This document shows, in pieces, positions 63,479 through 64,000 of a stretch of 64,000 nucleotides of DNA. The notes beneath the pieces are model-generated. The model was not told the origin of the DNA. It saw only the letters and a list, made by a program, of their open reading frames with translations, and searched no databases. The stretch covers positions 18,503,501-18,567,500 of the forward strand of contig WPIO01000001.1 in NCBI GenBank assembly GCA_009760855.2, given 5' to 3'. Position 1 is the stretch's first letter. Every line of letters begins with the position of its first letter. This DNA is from Cristatella mucedo. Taxonomy: Eukaryota > Bryozoa > Phylactolaemata > Cristatellidae. The position numbers were made by a program, and so were the translations under genes.

Positions 63479-63882
63479 CAAGGAGCGGAAGCGAGCCAGC
63501 ATTGGCTGATGCCCGTGCGAAGCCTAAAGCAATGCGGCCGGCGGCCTGTGGCGGCCCCCCCCGGCATCGACTCGCTCGACGGCGGGCTCGGCGCCCTCGG
63601 CTGCTCCGGCGGCTTCGGAGCGGAGCTAGCTGGTCCGCCGGTAACGAAGCCGCGACGATCGACGCGCGCAGATAGTAAAAAGTAACGCGAGGGAGTGAGT
63701 TAAAGTCAACCGAAGCGCTTCACGACGTTACGAATGGCAGCCGCCGCGAATGGCTGCCTGCGGCACCGCTCCGAAGGCTGAAGCCGCCGGCCTGAGCGCA
63801 GTCGCTCGCAGCCACTGCGGCCAGCTGCGATGCATGCCCTTTGGGCAGATAGCGCCGCGTTCGAGCGCTGCCCCGCTGGAGC
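63479..63882. other. GC-rich unassigned sequence
   Basis: CpG-rich, no recognised gene. Forward open frames are Arg/Ala-rich and compositional. Confidence 0.3.
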
Positions 63883-64000
63883 AGCTTCCCGCTCTCAGCT
63901 CCCCGCTCTCAGCTCCCCGCTCTCAGCTCCCCGCTCTCAGCTCCCCGCTCTCAGCTCCCCGATCTCAGCTCCCCGCTCTCAGCTCCCCGCTCTCAGCTCC
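63883..64000. repeat. 14-bp tandem repeat running off the window end
   Basis: AGCTCCCCGCTCTC repeated about 7.4 times from 63897 to 64000 with one C-to-A variant (GATCTC near 63961), preceded by one diverged unit. The array is cut by the window edge. Confidence 0.97.

Overview
This is animal nuclear DNA, not prokaryotic. It has spliced genes with GT-AG introns, two bilaterian-type regulatory genes, dense non-LTR retrotransposons with (ATT)n tails, two tRNA-derived SINE families, DNA transposon relics and long microsatellites. I cannot fix the species. The repeats (L2/CR1-like LINEs, tRNA-type SINEs, Tc1 and pogo relics) and the intron-rich ancestral gene structures suggest a marine or other slowly evolving invertebrate.

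Two genes can be reconstructed, both on the + strand and head to tail. (1) 17279-35834 is a complete MBD2/3 gene: six coding exons (17279-17394, 22635-22789, 27629-27771, 30351-30441, 32221-32375, 35727-35834) that join in frame to a 255-residue methyl-CpG-binding protein, the reader subunit of the NuRD/Mi-2 deacetylase complex. A polyadenylation signal lies at 36179-36184. (2) 38344-41128 is a MEX3-family RNA-binding protein with two KH domains, two coding exons (38344-38596, 39627-41128) and 584 residues. Its 1030-bp intron falls in the GxxG loop of KH1 and is largely a 16-bp GC-rich minisatellite. No C-terminal RING finger is visible.

Layout. 1-10 kb: LINE, SINE and Tc1 debris plus a few weak exon-like segments (2663-2753, 8454-8720, 8802-8909) that may belong to an unidentified gene. 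10-17 kb: AT-rich, with microsatellites and SINEs. 17-36 kb: MBD2/3, whose introns carry most of the LINE copies, including nested insertions. 36-42 kb: MEX3. 42-57.5 kb: very GC- and CpG-rich DNA broken by repeats, with no recognisable gene. 56-56.7 kb: a 600-bp TA microsatellite. 57.7-59.2 kb: the longest LINE, with a reverse transcriptase. 61.7-63.3 kb: a decayed Ty3/gypsy element. 63.9 kb to the end: a 14-bp tandem repeat running off the window.

Repeat nomenclature used here (my own labels). LINE-A: L2/CR1-like, ORF2 C-terminus followed by an (ATT)n tail. LINE-B and LINE-C: diverged relatives. SINE-A: tRNA-derived, 3' end reads GCTATACAAAAGAGGCTG. SINE-B: tRNA-derived, 3' end closely resembles that of LINE-A, and copies are often followed by TA microsatellites. 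MBD2/3 reads DNA methylation and MEX3 controls mRNAs; nothing in the sequence links the two beyond adjacency.
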